Assembly: GCF_000011365.1 (NCBI RefSeq)
Contig: NC_004463.1
Location: forward strand, 9,038,001 to 9,102,000
Direction: 5' to 3'
Origin: Bradyrhizobium diazoefficiens USDA 110
Lineage (GTDB): Bacteria; Pseudomonadota; Alphaproteobacteria; Rhizobiales; Xanthobacteraceae
Length of the DNA stretch: 64,000 bases
The notes beneath the pieces are model-generated. The model was not told where the DNA came from, did no database searches, and saw only the letters and a list, made by a program, of their open reading frames with translations. The position numbers and the translations under genes are program-made. Below are positions 25,655 through 34,740 of the stretch, piece after piece. Numbering within the stretch: the first letter of the stretch is position 1; each line of letters opens with the position of its first letter.

Positions 25655-26566
25655 GTGGAATTTCGAGACCTGCGCTGGGCGATCGTCGCGTCCAAGCACC
25701 GAAGCCTCCGCCAAGCGGCAGAGGCGCTCAGAATCAAGCAACCCACTCTTAGTCGCGGCCTGCGCAATCTCGAATACAGGTTGGGCGTCACTCTGTTTAA
25801 GCGTACCAATGGCGGCACACGACCTACCGTTGAAGGGCAGGAATTCCTCGAAGCTGCCCGGCGTTTCGTTGATGAGACGGAAGCAATCACGGTTCGTGGC
25901 AAGAACCGCTCGCGTGGTGAGAGCGGCCGATTGACCATCGGCATCCACACTTCCCTGTCAGCCGGCAATCTCCGGGCCACTCTCATCGAGCACCGGCACC
26001 GCTTCCCCGATGTCGACAGACAACTGGTTGACGGAGCGAGCGACCATCTGATTTCGGATCTCGCCAGCTCCGCGATTGACGTCGCCTTTGTGGCCGGCCT
26101 CAGTCCAAGGTGGAGCGACAGGTCATTGTTGCTCTGGAGCGAGCGTGTCGTTGCCGCCCTCCCCGCGAACCATCCGCTGACAGGTCGTGACGTAATTCAC
26201 TGGGGCGAACTGAGGCACGAATCGCTTTTGATGTCGCAGCGAGGCCCGGGACCGGAATTCCTGAAGCTCCTTGACAGCAAATTGGGGTCTTCCGATCCTT
26301 GCCCGCTGGTTCGCCATGATGTGGTGCTCGACCGTCTTCTCTCCTTGGTCGGCGTGGACTGGGGCATTCTACTGGTATTGGAAAGTGCGACGGGCGCAGT
26401 CTATCCGGGTGTCACCTTCCGCGAGGTGCATGATGCCGAGGGGCCGACGCGGCTGAGCTTGCGCGCTTATTGGCGGCAGGACAACGCTAATCCATCGCTG
26501 CGTCCGTTGCTCGACCTGCTTCGGGAGCGCTATCCTGATATTTCCGCTGCCCCAGATGCGAGCTGA
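25655..26566 (+). CDS. LysR-family transcriptional regulator
   Basis: The GTG at 25655 gives about 303 residues, the normal LysR length. The N-terminal winged helix (SLRQAAEALRIKQPTLSRGL, RNLEYRLGVTLFKRTNGGTR) is followed by a substrate-binding domain beginning RLTIGIHTSLSAGNL. A GTG at 25649 is equally possible. The target genes are unknown; the nearest minus-strand genes (MFS transporter, hydrolase) converge on it rather than diverge. The frame is intact. Confidence 0.8.
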   Translation: MEFRDLRWAIVASKHRSLRQAAEALRIKQPTLSRGLRNLEYRLGVTLFKRTNGGTRPTVEGQEFLEAARRFVDETEAITVRGKNRSRGESGRLTIGIHTSLSAGNLRATLIEHRHRFPDVDRQLVDGASDHLISDLASSAIDVAFVAGLSPRWSDRSLLLWSERVVAALPANHPLTGRDVIHWGELRHESLLMSQRGPGPEFLKLLDSKLGSSDPCPLVRHDVVLDRLLSLVGVDWGILLVLESATGAVYPGVTFREVHDAEGPTRLSLRAYWRQDNANPSLRPLLDLLRERYPDISAAPDAS

Positions 26567-26871
26567 ACAGCATTTCGTCGGGCCTTCGCAAAGGCGCGGT
26601 CGGTTGCGATAAAGCGCCCAACCATTGGCGATCAACTTGGCAGCCTTGGTCGGCGTCGTCGCGCCGCCGCTACGCGTCAGAATCGGCATAGCTTTGAGAT
26701 CCCTGAAGACTGCAGCATCTGTTCGAGCATCGGCATCGGGGTGTCACGATCACCCCTGGGGGGCGGCATTTCCTGGACGAGGTGCGTCGCGGTGTCGAAC
26801 ATTCGCCGGTGCTTGCTGTGATCGCTCACAGTCCCGGCAGGCTGAACCTTGGCTGCCGCCGACTCGCGCCC
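26567..26871. other. Intergenic with degenerate coding traces
   Basis: No intact gene is present. The only recognisable trace is the LysR-like fragment in 26700-26870. Confidence 0.4.
26700..26870 (+). pseudogene. LysR regulator, degenerate N-terminal fragment
   Basis: The frame RLQHLFEHRHRGVTITPGGR, HFLDEVRRGVEH matches the end of a LysR helix-turn-helix and the start of its linker helix. Stops and frame changes lie immediately upstream, and no substrate-binding domain follows. It is not derived from the adjacent intact LysR gene, whose corresponding sequence differs. Confidence 0.35.
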
Positions 26872-28120
26872 CTAATCGCTGAACCTAGCGCTCGTCGACG
26901 GCCGAAGCACCCACGGGAAAGCGAACCAGACCCATGCGATGATCTGAAGGACAAGATTGAGGAAAAAGGCTATCTGGTACGCGATCTCCGGATAATGCCC
27001 CGCCTGAGGCGTCCAATGTTCAAGGACGACGCCAGTGGCATATTGCAGGACAAACGCTCCACCGATATGGAACACGTTCAGCGCAGCATTGGCCCGTCCG
27101 GCAAGCTCTTTCGGGAAATAACTAGCCAGGATCGCATAGCTAAGCACCGTAGCTGCGCCGACGGCGGCCACAGCGGCCCACAGGACGTATGATGACAACG
27201 GCCATCGCAGGATAATCGCGAATTGCACGGCAATGAACATAAGGCCGACGACCGCGAGGAGCGCCTCTGTTCCAATGCCATAGCGACGCAGCCGATCAGC
27301 CAGAACGCCTAGCAGGAGCGCACCCAGGCTGAGCGCGACGGTCATGACAAGCAAATGTTGCACCAAAGCAGCGCGATCAAGTCCCTCGACGTCAGTGAAC
27401 CACTGCGCTGCCCAAAGTCCCTGCAGCGCCCAGGCGGTGCCGACGGAAGTCGCTGATAGCGGCGCCAGACGCCAGAAATGCGGATCGGTATAAATCTTCT
27501 TCAAGCTGGCCACGGCTGTTCCACGCAGGACCGGCGTTGCCGATGCACTCTCCGGCACCAAGAGATAGATCATCGAGATAGATCATCGCCGAACAGCCGG
27601 CCGTGAAGACAGCTAACAATGCGAAGAGCGTCCTCCACCCAACCCAAGCCAGCAACCACTGCGCCGGCGAGGTCGTGGTGACTGCTCCCAATGCACCGAG
27701 CATGACCATCAGGCCGTTGAGAAACGGAAGACGGTCCTTCGGAAACCAGAGAACGAGGGCTTTCAATCCGGCGGTCAGGCTCGCGGCGACGCCGAGACCG
27801 AGTAGCGCCCGGCCTAGAAGCAGCATGAGCAAATTGTCTGACGTAGCAAACAATGCGGCGCCGACCGCAGCAGCAACCAGCAGCACGCTCTGGATCAGCC
27901 GCGGACCATATCGATCCAGAAGGATGCCGACGGGTATCTGCGCTACCGCGAAGGTGAGAAAATAGACCGAAGTCAGCAAGCCAAGATCACCAGCGTCGAG
28001 CCCCAATTCCGATGTCAGGGGAGCGGCGATCAAAGCGTTGATTGTCCTGAAGAGGTACGAGAGGTAATAACCGACAGCAAAAGGTAGAAACACCCGCATG
28101 ACAAGTGCGGAGACACCCAT
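26872..28120 (-). pseudogene. MFS transporter broken by a 13-bp tandem duplication
   Basis: From ATG 28120 (MGVSALVMRVFLPFAVGYYL) six hydrophobic spans and the MFS loop GILLDRYGPRLIQ are read. The frame fails at 27562-27587, where GAGATAGATCATC is duplicated in tandem. The second half (VASLKKIYTDPHFWRLAPLS ... LADRLRRYGIGTEALL) continues in another frame to 26872. Removing one repeat unit restores a transporter of roughly 410 residues. The substrate is unknown. Confidence 0.8.
27562..27587. repeat. 13-bp perfect tandem duplication inside the MFS gene
   Basis: GAGATAGATCATC occurs twice in direct succession (27562-27574 and 27575-27587). Because 13 is not a multiple of three, it shifts the transporter frame. 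Confidence 0.9.
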
Positions 28121-28199
28121 CACGTCTGCAACTGATCGTCGCGGCACGTAGGTGCGGCTTGGGCTAGGCGGCCGCGAATAAGGCGTGGTTTCAGCGCCG

Positions 28200-28796
28200 T
28201 TAGATCTCTCGCTGTAGCGGGATGTTGGTCCGGTCTGGAAAGGTTCGAATGCTGCCGCCCTCCCGCACGGCAGCATTCGGCTCTGACCCGCCATCAACCG
28301 TGTCGGACAGACGACGGTCTGGTTCTGAAGACCTGCAATTCGTGCGGCGATCCGCGCTTGCCGCAAGGTGGCTCGCCCAGCGGTTCTTATTCGTCACGAG
28401 GCGCCGGTTCATCGTCTCCCGGAGGAGGGATGTCCCCCGCTCAACACGACGTCCTACTTGCGCAGCGAACTCATCGAAGCGTTCTGAGCCCACCACAGTC
28501 GCCATATGCTGCTCTGCCGCCGATAACGAGGGCGTAACAGCCAAGTGAAAGCGCGCGTGAAGGGCGACGGCCTCATTCACCATCTTGAGATCGGCACCGA
28601 GACGCCCGATCTGATCGTTCAACTCAGTGAGGCGGCCTGCCACGATCGCGAAATGTTCAGCAGCGTTATCGGATTCGAGAAAGCTATCGAGCGCGGCTTC
28701 AATAAGTTCTGACTTTGTGACTCCCGTGCGTGTAGCCGCGGCGGTCAACCGCGTTGACATGGATTCGCTGAGATGAACGCCGGTCCGGGATTTCAT
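28200..28796 (-). CDS. Ribbon-helix-helix (CopG-like) protein
   Basis: The ATG at 28796 begins MKSRTGVHLSESMSTRLTAA and continues TRTGVTKSELIEAALDSFLE, a ribbon-helix-helix DNA-binding motif. A long helical part follows (NDQIGRLGADLKMVNEAVAL, HARFHLAVTPSL). This layout matches the CopG-like regulator normally found between traG and trbB in rhizobial conjugation operons. Here it starts 8 bases after the hydrolase stop. The C-terminal 60 residues look non-native. Confidence 0.6.
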   Translation of the reverse strand: MKSRTGVHLSESMSTRLTAAATRTGVTKSELIEAALDSFLESDNAAEHFAIVAGRLTELNDQIGRLGADLKMVNEAVALHARFHLAVTPSLSAAEQHMATVVGSERFDEFAAQVGRRVERGTSLLRETMNRRLVTNKNRWASHLAASADRRTNCRSSEPDRRLSDTVDGGSEPNAAVREGGSIRTFPDRTNIPLQREI

Positions 28797-28804
28797 GAGA
28801 GGAC

Positions 28805-29746
28805 TCACTGTGAAGCGCCTGGAGTGTTGCAGTAACGGGCCACTGCCTTCGTGCGTGTATCGCACGTCATCTCAAGTTTCAGATCGGATTCAGCCTCAAT
28901 TTCCGGATGCCCGCGGCGCCAGCTCCCACGCTCGACGGCGGCTAGAAAGCTGTCGAGCTGAGCATTGAATGCTGTCGGCTCTTCCAGATTGATGGTGTGG
29001 CCGGTGTTGGGACAGATCCAAAGACCGGCGTTGGGAAGCACTGCTTTCAGCATCAGGTTAGTCTCAAGGCAGGGCGCGTCTTCATCGCCCAGGGCCAGCA
29101 ATACCGGTGTTCGCATCGTTGAGAACTGATCGGCCAGATCATGCAATGGCGGTCGCACCCCCTGACAGCGCGCCATCGTATTCGACATACCTAGCGGTGA
29201 GTGGTGACGCAGGCGTTCCTGGAACTCTTCCCAGCTCCGTGTGTCCTTGTATTTGAGTTGAATACGAGTCTGACCATGCGCCATTCTCCGGGCCATCGCG
29301 TCCATCCCGCGCTCGATGAAAGCCCGCGCGAGAATGGAGGTTTCTCTCGACCAGGCGTCCTGCTGGGAAGGAGCCGATCCGGATCCCACACCGGCCGCGA
29401 CAATCGCGCTGGCTCTCTTCGGATAGCGTAATCCGAACTGCAAGGCGGCATATCCGCACATGCTCAATCCGACCAGGTGTGCGTGTTCGACAGCGAGGCC
29501 ACGCATGACGGCGGCGATGTCGTTCACAGCGAGCTCCCAGCCATATAGCGTCGGATCGTCAGGAACGTCGCTGGGGGCATATCCGCGAGCGTTGAAAGTG
29601 ATGCAGCGATAGGCACGAGAAAAGTAGCGAACCTGGGTTTTCCATCCGCGGCTATCTGAGCCGAACTCGTGCAGGAAAATGATCGGATGACCTTCCCCGG
29701 CTTCCTCAAAATAAAGCTTCACACCCGTGGCATCGATATATGGCAT
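28805..29746 (-). CDS. Alpha/beta hydrolase
   Basis: The 313-residue protein MPYIDATGVKLYFEEAGEGH has the oxyanion region IIFLHEFGSDSRGW. The nucleophile elbow GLSMCGYAA carries the catalytic Ser, the acid lies near ALGDEDAPC, and the catalytic His is in NTGHTINLEEP. It resembles 3-oxoadipate enol-lactonase-like hydrolases, but the substrate cannot be assigned. Cys replaces the usual second Gly of the elbow. The C-terminal 45 residues extend beyond the fold. Confidence 0.85.
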   Translation of the reverse strand: MPYIDATGVKLYFEEAGEGHPIIFLHEFGSDSRGWKTQVRYFSRAYRCITFNARGYAPSDVPDDPTLYGWELAVNDIAAVMRGLAVEHAHLVGLSMCGYAALQFGLRYPKRASAIVAAGVGSGSAPSQQDAWSRETSILARAFIERGMDAMARRMAHGQTRIQLKYKDTRSWEEFQERLRHHSPLGMSNTMARCQGVRPPLHDLADQFSTMRTPVLLALGDEDAPCLETNLMLKAVLPNAGLWICPNTGHTINLEEPTAFNAQLDSFLAAVERGSWRRGHPEIEAESDLKLEMTCDTRTKAVARYCNTPGASQ

Positions 29747-29868
29747 CTGACTTCCTGTTCACCTGAACGCGTCTACGTGAGCAAAATGCTGGTCTATGAC
29801 CGGATTTGACTTGATGGGCTTTCGTCCCGGCCGTTTCTGCAAGGCAACGCTGAACGATCGTCCCCTTA

Positions 29869-30093
29869 TCAATTTGTTGCCGCGCGTTTCACCTTTGAAA
29901 ACCCCTTGTCTGTTGCCATGAATCTTTGGATCATCGGAGCGATGAGCTTGGCGGGATCGGGTGCCGGCTGTCCGCTCTCGCGCGCGATCGCCTCGGCATA
30001 GGCGAGGAGATTGCGATGGACGGCAGCCGGCAACTCGACGGCGATCTTCACCGGCTTATCGTCGAGGATGGTTCCGAGCTTCAGCTTGCTCAT
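29869..30093 (-). CDS. DUF2274 protein of the trb operon
   Basis: The 74-residue MSKLKLGTILDDKPVKIAVE protein continues LPAAVHRNLLAYAEAIARES. It is the small gene that regularly follows trbI in IncP/Ti-like ICE operons. The start overlaps the trbI stop by 4 bases. Its function is unknown; the basic, helical form suggests DNA binding. It is the last gene of the operon. Confidence 0.7.
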   Translation of the reverse strand: MSKLKLGTILDDKPVKIAVELPAAVHRNLLAYAEAIARESGQPAPDPAKLIAPMIQRFMATDKGFSKVKRAATN

Positions 30094-31292
30094 CGGCTTG
30101 CCTCCTGGCGGTAGGGAGCCAACACCAAATCCCGCGTAACGATGACCCGCACCGGGAAACCTGGCCGGATGGTCAGCGTCGGCTGGATGTTGAGCTGGCG
30201 CTGCACGATCTGCTGGCCGGTCTGGCTGATGCTGTTGGACGCGCCGCTACGGATCGCTTGAACGAGGTTGTTCTCATTCTGGCTCGTGCCCGCCTCGCCT
30301 CCGACGCTGAGCATGGTCGAGAGGACGGCAGCCTTGAACAGCATGCCCCAGTGGTTGTCGACCTCATCCTCGAGACCGGCATAACCACCGGTGTCGGCGC
30401 CGGGCTGGCGCTCTAGCACGATCGAGTTGCCATCCGGCATGATGATGCGGGTCCAGACCAGGAGGATGCGGGACTGGCCGAACGCGACGGAGCTATCGTA
30501 CTGACCTATCAGTTTGGCACCCTGCGGGATCAGAAGATATTTGCCAGACGGACTGTCCCAGACCGCCTCGGTCACCTGTGCGGTGACTTGGCCGGGCAGA
30601 TCGGAACGAATGCCCGTGATGAGCGCAGCCGGAATCACGGTGCCCGCCTGCACGACGTAAGGTGAGGCCTTGGCTTCGAGCCGTTCCGGACTGACCGTGC
30701 GCTTGTCTGTCGGAGCAGTGAGGAAGGCCGTCTTGCGGTCCTGCATGTTCTGGGCAGATCCGGCATCGACGGGCGGTGTCGCGGCCGGAGTGGCCGTGGC
30801 GCCAGCGGAGGCATTCGGGATGAGTTGGCCGACGCTCTGCGGTTGCTGAGCAGTTTGGGCAAAGAGGCGGCTGACCCGCGCCGCCTCGATTTCCTGGCCC
30901 CTGCGCTGCGTCTCGGGATCTGACGTCGCCGCCATCGTGTTCGGTGCAGCGCCGGTGTTGAGGATCGGCTTGCCGAGATCGCCGGGCAGCGGCGGCCCGA
31001 GCGGCGGTGCTTGACGCGGCAGGCCGGTATAGTCTTTCGGCAACCCGGCCAGACCCTCGGCCGAAGGCCGGTTCTGGGTGCTGAGCAGTTCTTGGCCGCT
31101 CTGCGCCTTGTTGCCGGTCTGGAGCGCGTAGCCGAGCGCGCCCGCGACCGCGAGGGCAGACAGCGCGCCGAGGCCGACAAGGACCTTGCGCGAGAGCCGT
31201 GTGACACGGGGCCGCTCGCCTCGGAGCCGCAGGTCCGGCGGCGCGACGGGCGGAATGTCGCCCTGACGTTCGTCTTCGCTGTCTATCGCCAT
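30090..31292 (-). CDS. trbI: Conjugal transfer protein TrbI
   Basis: The 400-residue protein belongs to the VirB10/TrbI family. It has a short cytoplasmic N-terminus, one membrane span near residues 38-58 (VLVGLGALSALAVAGALGYA), a Pro-rich periplasmic linker, and a C-terminal beta-barrel part (YVVQAGTVIPAALITGIRSD, LIPQGAKLIGQYDSSV). It bridges the inner and outer membranes in the mating-pair channel. It is intact and overlaps trbG by 10 bases and the DUF2274 gene by 4. Confidence 0.9.
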   Translation of the reverse strand: MAIDSEDERQGDIPPVAPPDLRLRGERPRVTRLSRKVLVGLGALSALAVAGALGYALQTGNKAQSGQELLSTQNRPSAEGLAGLPKDYTGLPRQAPPLGPPLPGDLGKPILNTGAAPNTMAATSDPETQRRGQEIEAARVSRLFAQTAQQPQSVGQLIPNASAGATATPAATPPVDAGSAQNMQDRKTAFLTAPTDKRTVSPERLEAKASPYVVQAGTVIPAALITGIRSDLPGQVTAQVTEAVWDSPSGKYLLIPQGAKLIGQYDSSVAFGQSRILLVWTRIIMPDGNSIVLERQPGADTGGYAGLEDEVDNHWGMLFKAAVLSTMLSVGGEAGTSQNENNLVQAIRSGASNSISQTGQQIVQRQLNIQPTLTIRPGFPVRVIVTRDLVLAPYRQEASR

Positions 31293-32362
31293 GCGCGCGG
31301 CCTTCCGTCGGTGCGGACGATGCGCACGCGCCGCTCACTATCCTTGTCGCCAAGACGCAATTCGGCGGCGGCGAACAAGCGGTCGACGATGTAGTAGTTA
31401 CGGTTTGCTCGGTAGTTCACCAGTTCGGAGCCGCCGGCTGGACCTATCACGAACAGCGGCGGCATTTCACCCTGGGCGATACCGCTTGGGAACTCGATGT
31501 AGACCTTGTTGCCGTCATCAAAGGCGCGCAGCGGACGCCAGGCCGGGTCGTCGCCCTCAATAGAGTAGCGGAAGTTGATCGAGGCGAGATCGACGCCAGC
31601 CGCAATTGGCGCCGCAGTTTCAGCGGCCGCATTCTGCCGCCGAAGCGCAATCAGCTGGTCCTCGGGATACTGCCAGGAGACCGAGGCCATATAGGTCTTT
31701 TCCGTCGAGCACAGCTCGAGGAGATAGGTCCGCCGATCGGTGTTGATCACGAGATTGGTGACCAAATCCGGCCGCGTCGGCTTGACGAGGATATGAATCT
31801 TCTTGGTCGCGCCCGCGCCGCTCTCGGTATCGCCGATGATCCAGCGCACAGTGTCACCGGCGGCAACCGGACCGGAGCCGACGAGTTGCTCACCCTCCTG
31901 GAGGGCGACATCTGTGATCTGGCCGGGCGCCGTGTAGACCTGGTAGAGGGCTCCGCCGGAGAACGGATAGACCTGTACTGCGTTGATGAAACCATTGCGG
32001 ACCGGCTGCACCCGTGCCGCGGCGTTGGCCTGTTTGACGCGAACCTTTGGATCGGCGGCTTCCGGGACGCGTTTGCCGGCGGCGAGCGGCTTCAACTGCC
32101 CGGGCAGTGGCAGCGGCTGGGGCAACTCCACGATTTTGACGGGCGGCGCCGGGTCGACGGTGAGCGTCGCAGGCTCCGCAGTGTCGTAGCTGATGTCGGG
32201 TGGGATGAAATTGTGCGCGCAGCCGCCAAGGGCTGAGACGGATATCAGCAAAGCCGTCAAAGCGGATTTACGGAAAGACGTATCGCCGTCCTTCCGGTTT
32301 TGATGAACGATGGAAAAACGCGAAGCCGGACCGCCGGCTTTTGCGAAAATCGGCGGGGTCAT
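31283..32362 (-). CDS. trbG: Conjugal transfer protein TrbG
   Basis: The ATG at 32362 overlaps the trbF stop. The VirB9-like protein has about 359 residues and a signal or lipoprotein-type segment (LLISVSALGGCAHNF). The C-terminal VirB9 domain includes RTYLLELCSTEKTYMASVSW and PRVF-like beta strands. It forms the outer-membrane part of the channel with TrbI. The frame is intact. Confidence 0.88.
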   Translation of the reverse strand: MTPPIFAKAGGPASRFSIVHQNRKDGDTSFRKSALTALLISVSALGGCAHNFIPPDISYDTAEPATLTVDPAPPVKIVELPQPLPLPGQLKPLAAGKRVPEAADPKVRVKQANAAARVQPVRNGFINAVQVYPFSGGALYQVYTAPGQITDVALQEGEQLVGSGPVAAGDTVRWIIGDTESGAGATKKIHILVKPTRPDLVTNLVINTDRRTYLLELCSTEKTYMASVSWQYPEDQLIALRRQNAAAETAAPIAAGVDLASINFRYSIEGDDPAWRPLRAFDDGNKVYIEFPSGIAQGEMPPLFVIGPAGGSELVNYRANRNYYIVDRLFAAAELRLGDKDSERRVRIVRTDGRPRAWR

Positions 32363-33048
32363 TGTCCCAGCTCCTTTGACCAGTTGATGGCGTTGACGTA
32401 GATGCCGAGTGGATTCTTGCGCAGCCGATCGGCGTCGGTGGGCGGCTGAATCGCGATGGTGAGGATCGCGGTCCAACGCGTGGTGCCGGCGAGCGCCCCG
32501 TCCTGAAAGCGGTGCTCAACCCAGGCCACGCGAAAACTGTCGGGCGAGGCGCGGATGACGCTGGAGACGTCGATCGCGACCTGCTGCTTGCCGAGATTGG
32601 CGAAGGGGTCGTTGGCGCGGGCGTAGTCGTTCAGCGCCGCCGCGCCCGCCGTGGTTGTGAAATCATAGGCCTGCAGCCAGTTGTGCCGCACGATGATCGG
32701 GTCGGCCGGAAGCGAGCGAACGATCTGAATGAAGTGGGCGAGATACCAGGCGATCTGTGGGTCGTTCGGCCTGTAGTCGGCGGTAGCGGGCGCCATGACT
32801 TGCGCTTCGCCGAGCTTGTCGACCTGCACCACCCAGGGAACGACAGTGCCGTGCGTGGATTGCCAGACGAGTCCACCGGCAAGGCCGCAGGACAGCATCA
32901 GCGAACCGAAGGCCATCAGCCGCCAGTTCCTGGCCTGCACCCGGGCGGATCCAATGCGCTCATCCCAAACTTGCGCTGCGCGCTGGTAGGGGGTTTCTGG
33001 TTCGGGCGTGCGGCCGTAACGAACCGACGATCGCCGGAAGACTGACAT
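32359..33048 (-). CDS. trbF: Conjugal transfer protein TrbF
   Basis: The 229-residue VirB8-like protein has a cytoplasmic start (MSVFRRSSVRYGRTPEPETP, YQRAAQVWDERIGSA), one membrane span (LMAFGSLMLSCGLAGGLVW) and a periplasmic domain with NPLGIYVNAINWSKEL at the end. It is an inner-membrane scaffold of the type IV secretion channel. It lies three bases from trbL and is intact. Confidence 0.9.
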   Translation of the reverse strand: MSVFRRSSVRYGRTPEPETPYQRAAQVWDERIGSARVQARNWRLMAFGSLMLSCGLAGGLVWQSTHGTVVPWVVQVDKLGEAQVMAPATADYRPNDPQIAWYLAHFIQIVRSLPADPIIVRHNWLQAYDFTTTAGAAALNDYARANDPFANLGKQQVAIDVSSVIRASPDSFRVAWVEHRFQDGALAGTTRWTAILTIAIQPPTDADRLRKNPLGIYVNAINWSKELGQ

Positions 33049-33051
33049 TCG

Positions 33052-34413
33052 TTATTCTCCTCCCGAGAGGTCGACGGAGTGGCCGCCGCCATGGCTGTCG
33101 CCGGATTTGAGGGCTTGCGCGGTGGTCTGAGCGCCGTGAATGACGGTCTGATTGCGCTTGACGCGTTGGGCCCAGGCGGGCGGACCGCTCTCGCTCGGCA
33201 CTTGAGATGCGGCTCCATCGTTTGCGGCCGCGCCGCTCCGAATGGTCCCCATCGTCGAGGAGCCACCCGTGTTGGCGACGCCGGCACGGGCGCCAGAAGT
33301 GAAGCTCTCCGTCATTGTCCCTGCCGCTTGCGCAGCGGCGCGTCTGACGGGAGCTGCCGCGTGACTAGCCGCCGCACGGCCTGCACCGCCGAGACCGGAC
33401 GCGACGCCGCCGGCGCCGGACCGACCGGCTGATGCGAGGCTGTAGGCGGAGGACATGCCGCCCGCCATCGCCGCACCGCCGCGCGCGGCAGCCGCAGCAC
33501 CAGAGCTGGCTGCCATCGCTCCCCTTCCGGCCAAACCGAGCGCCGCGCCGCCGACCATCGCTGTACCGGCAACAGCCAGACCCGTGCCGACGGTAGCGCC
33601 CGCACCAAGCTGCGGCGCGCCGGAAACAAGCCCGGTCGCGATGCCGGGCCCGAAGATGCCGAGGCCCAGCATAGCGAGCGCCGCGAGCACGACAGAGAGC
33701 GCCTGCTCGATCGTCGGCTGGCCGCCGGCATAGGCGGTGGTGAACTGCGAAAAGAGCCCGGTGCCGATGCCGACGATGACGGCGAGCACCATGACCTTCA
33801 CGCCGGAGGCAACGACATTGCCCAGCACCTTCTCCGCGAGAAAGGCGGTCTTGTTGAAGAGCGCGAACGGAATGAGGATGAAGCCGGCGAGCGTCGTCAG
33901 CTTGAACTCGATCAGCGTGACGAAGAGCTGCACCGCCAGAATGAAGAAGGCGATCAGCACCAGCAGCCAGGACACCATCAGCACGGCAATTTGTACAAAG
34001 TTGGAAAAGAAGCTGGTGAAGCCCATCATTTGGCTTGCGGAGTCGAGCAACGGCTGCCCGGCGTCGAGGCCGACCTGCGCAAGCCGGCCGGGCCGCAGGA
34101 AGTCCGCCGTCGAGATCGACGAGCCGCCGGCCTTCAGGCCGAGGCCTGCGAAGCTGTTGAAGATGATGCCTGAGAGCTTGGTGAAGTTAGTGATGATGAA
34201 GGCAAAGAAGCCGATGTAGAGGGTCTTCTTCACCAGTCGCTGGAGAATGTCTTCGTCTGCGCCCCAAGCCCAGAACAGGCCCGCGAGCGTGATGTCGATG
34301 ACGATCAACGTCGACGACAAATACGTGACCTCGCCCTTGATCAGGCCGAAACCCGAATCAATGTAGGTCGTGAAAGTATTGAGAAAGGTGTCGATGACGC
34401 CGACGTTGTTCAC
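33052..34413 (-). CDS. trbL: Conjugal transfer protein TrbL
   Basis: The GTG at 34413 follows GGGAG and overlaps the trbK stop. The 453-residue VirB6-like polytopic membrane protein starts NNVGVIDTFLNTFTTYIDSG. Several hydrophobic spans follow (TLIVIDITLAGLFWAWG; VLMVSWLLVLIAFFILAVQL; LSVVLAALAMLGLGIFGPGI), then a long Ala/Gly/Ser-rich cytoplasmic tail. It forms the inner-membrane pore. The frame is intact. Confidence 0.9.
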   Translation of the reverse strand: MNNVGVIDTFLNTFTTYIDSGFGLIKGEVTYLSSTLIVIDITLAGLFWAWGADEDILQRLVKKTLYIGFFAFIITNFTKLSGIIFNSFAGLGLKAGGSSISTADFLRPGRLAQVGLDAGQPLLDSASQMMGFTSFFSNFVQIAVLMVSWLLVLIAFFILAVQLFVTLIEFKLTTLAGFILIPFALFNKTAFLAEKVLGNVVASGVKVMVLAVIVGIGTGLFSQFTTAYAGGQPTIEQALSVVLAALAMLGLGIFGPGIATGLVSGAPQLGAGATVGTGLAVAGTAMVGGAALGLAGRGAMAASSGAAAAARGGAAMAGGMSSAYSLASAGRSGAGGVASGLGGAGRAAASHAAAPVRRAAAQAAGTMTESFTSGARAGVANTGGSSTMGTIRSGAAANDGAASQVPSESGPPAWAQRVKRNQTVIHGAQTTAQALKSGDSHGGGHSVDLSGGE

Positions 34414-34730
34414 GGCTTCTCTCCCTTTGGAACAGCCGTCATCGGCTGAGTGGCCGGCGCGGCTTGCGGCAGACGTGGCCGCGCCGGCCTGCCGAAGAAG
34501 CGCGCGCGGTTCTCCTTCCAAACCGCCTGGCAGTGCGGATCTTCGGCATCCTGGGGTCCAAGCTCGGCGCAGCGGAGCAGCTCGGCCGAGAGGTCATCGG
34601 GAGCGGAGACAGAGGGGGCGTCGGATACCGGCCGCTCGGCTGGACGCCGATGGATGACGTGCAGCGCGGCGAGGAAAATCACGAACACGACGATCATCGC
34701 GCCTGCGCGAAAGATATCCGAGCGCTCCAT
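34410..34730 (-). CDS. TrbK-alt, putative entry exclusion protein
   Basis: The 106-residue protein starts MERSDIFRAGAMIVVFVIFL with an N-terminal membrane span. A conserved short Cys pair follows (LLRCAELGPQDAEDPHCQAV) with WKENRARFF. This is the alternative TrbK type found between trbJ and trbL in rhizobial elements, thought to block entry of identical elements. It is intact. Confidence 0.8.
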   Translation of the reverse strand: MERSDIFRAGAMIVVFVIFLAALHVIHRRPAERPVSDAPSVSAPDDLSAELLRCAELGPQDAEDPHCQAVWKENRARFFGRPARPRLPQAAPATQPMTAVPKGEKP

Positions 34731-34740
34731 GATCGGTGCC

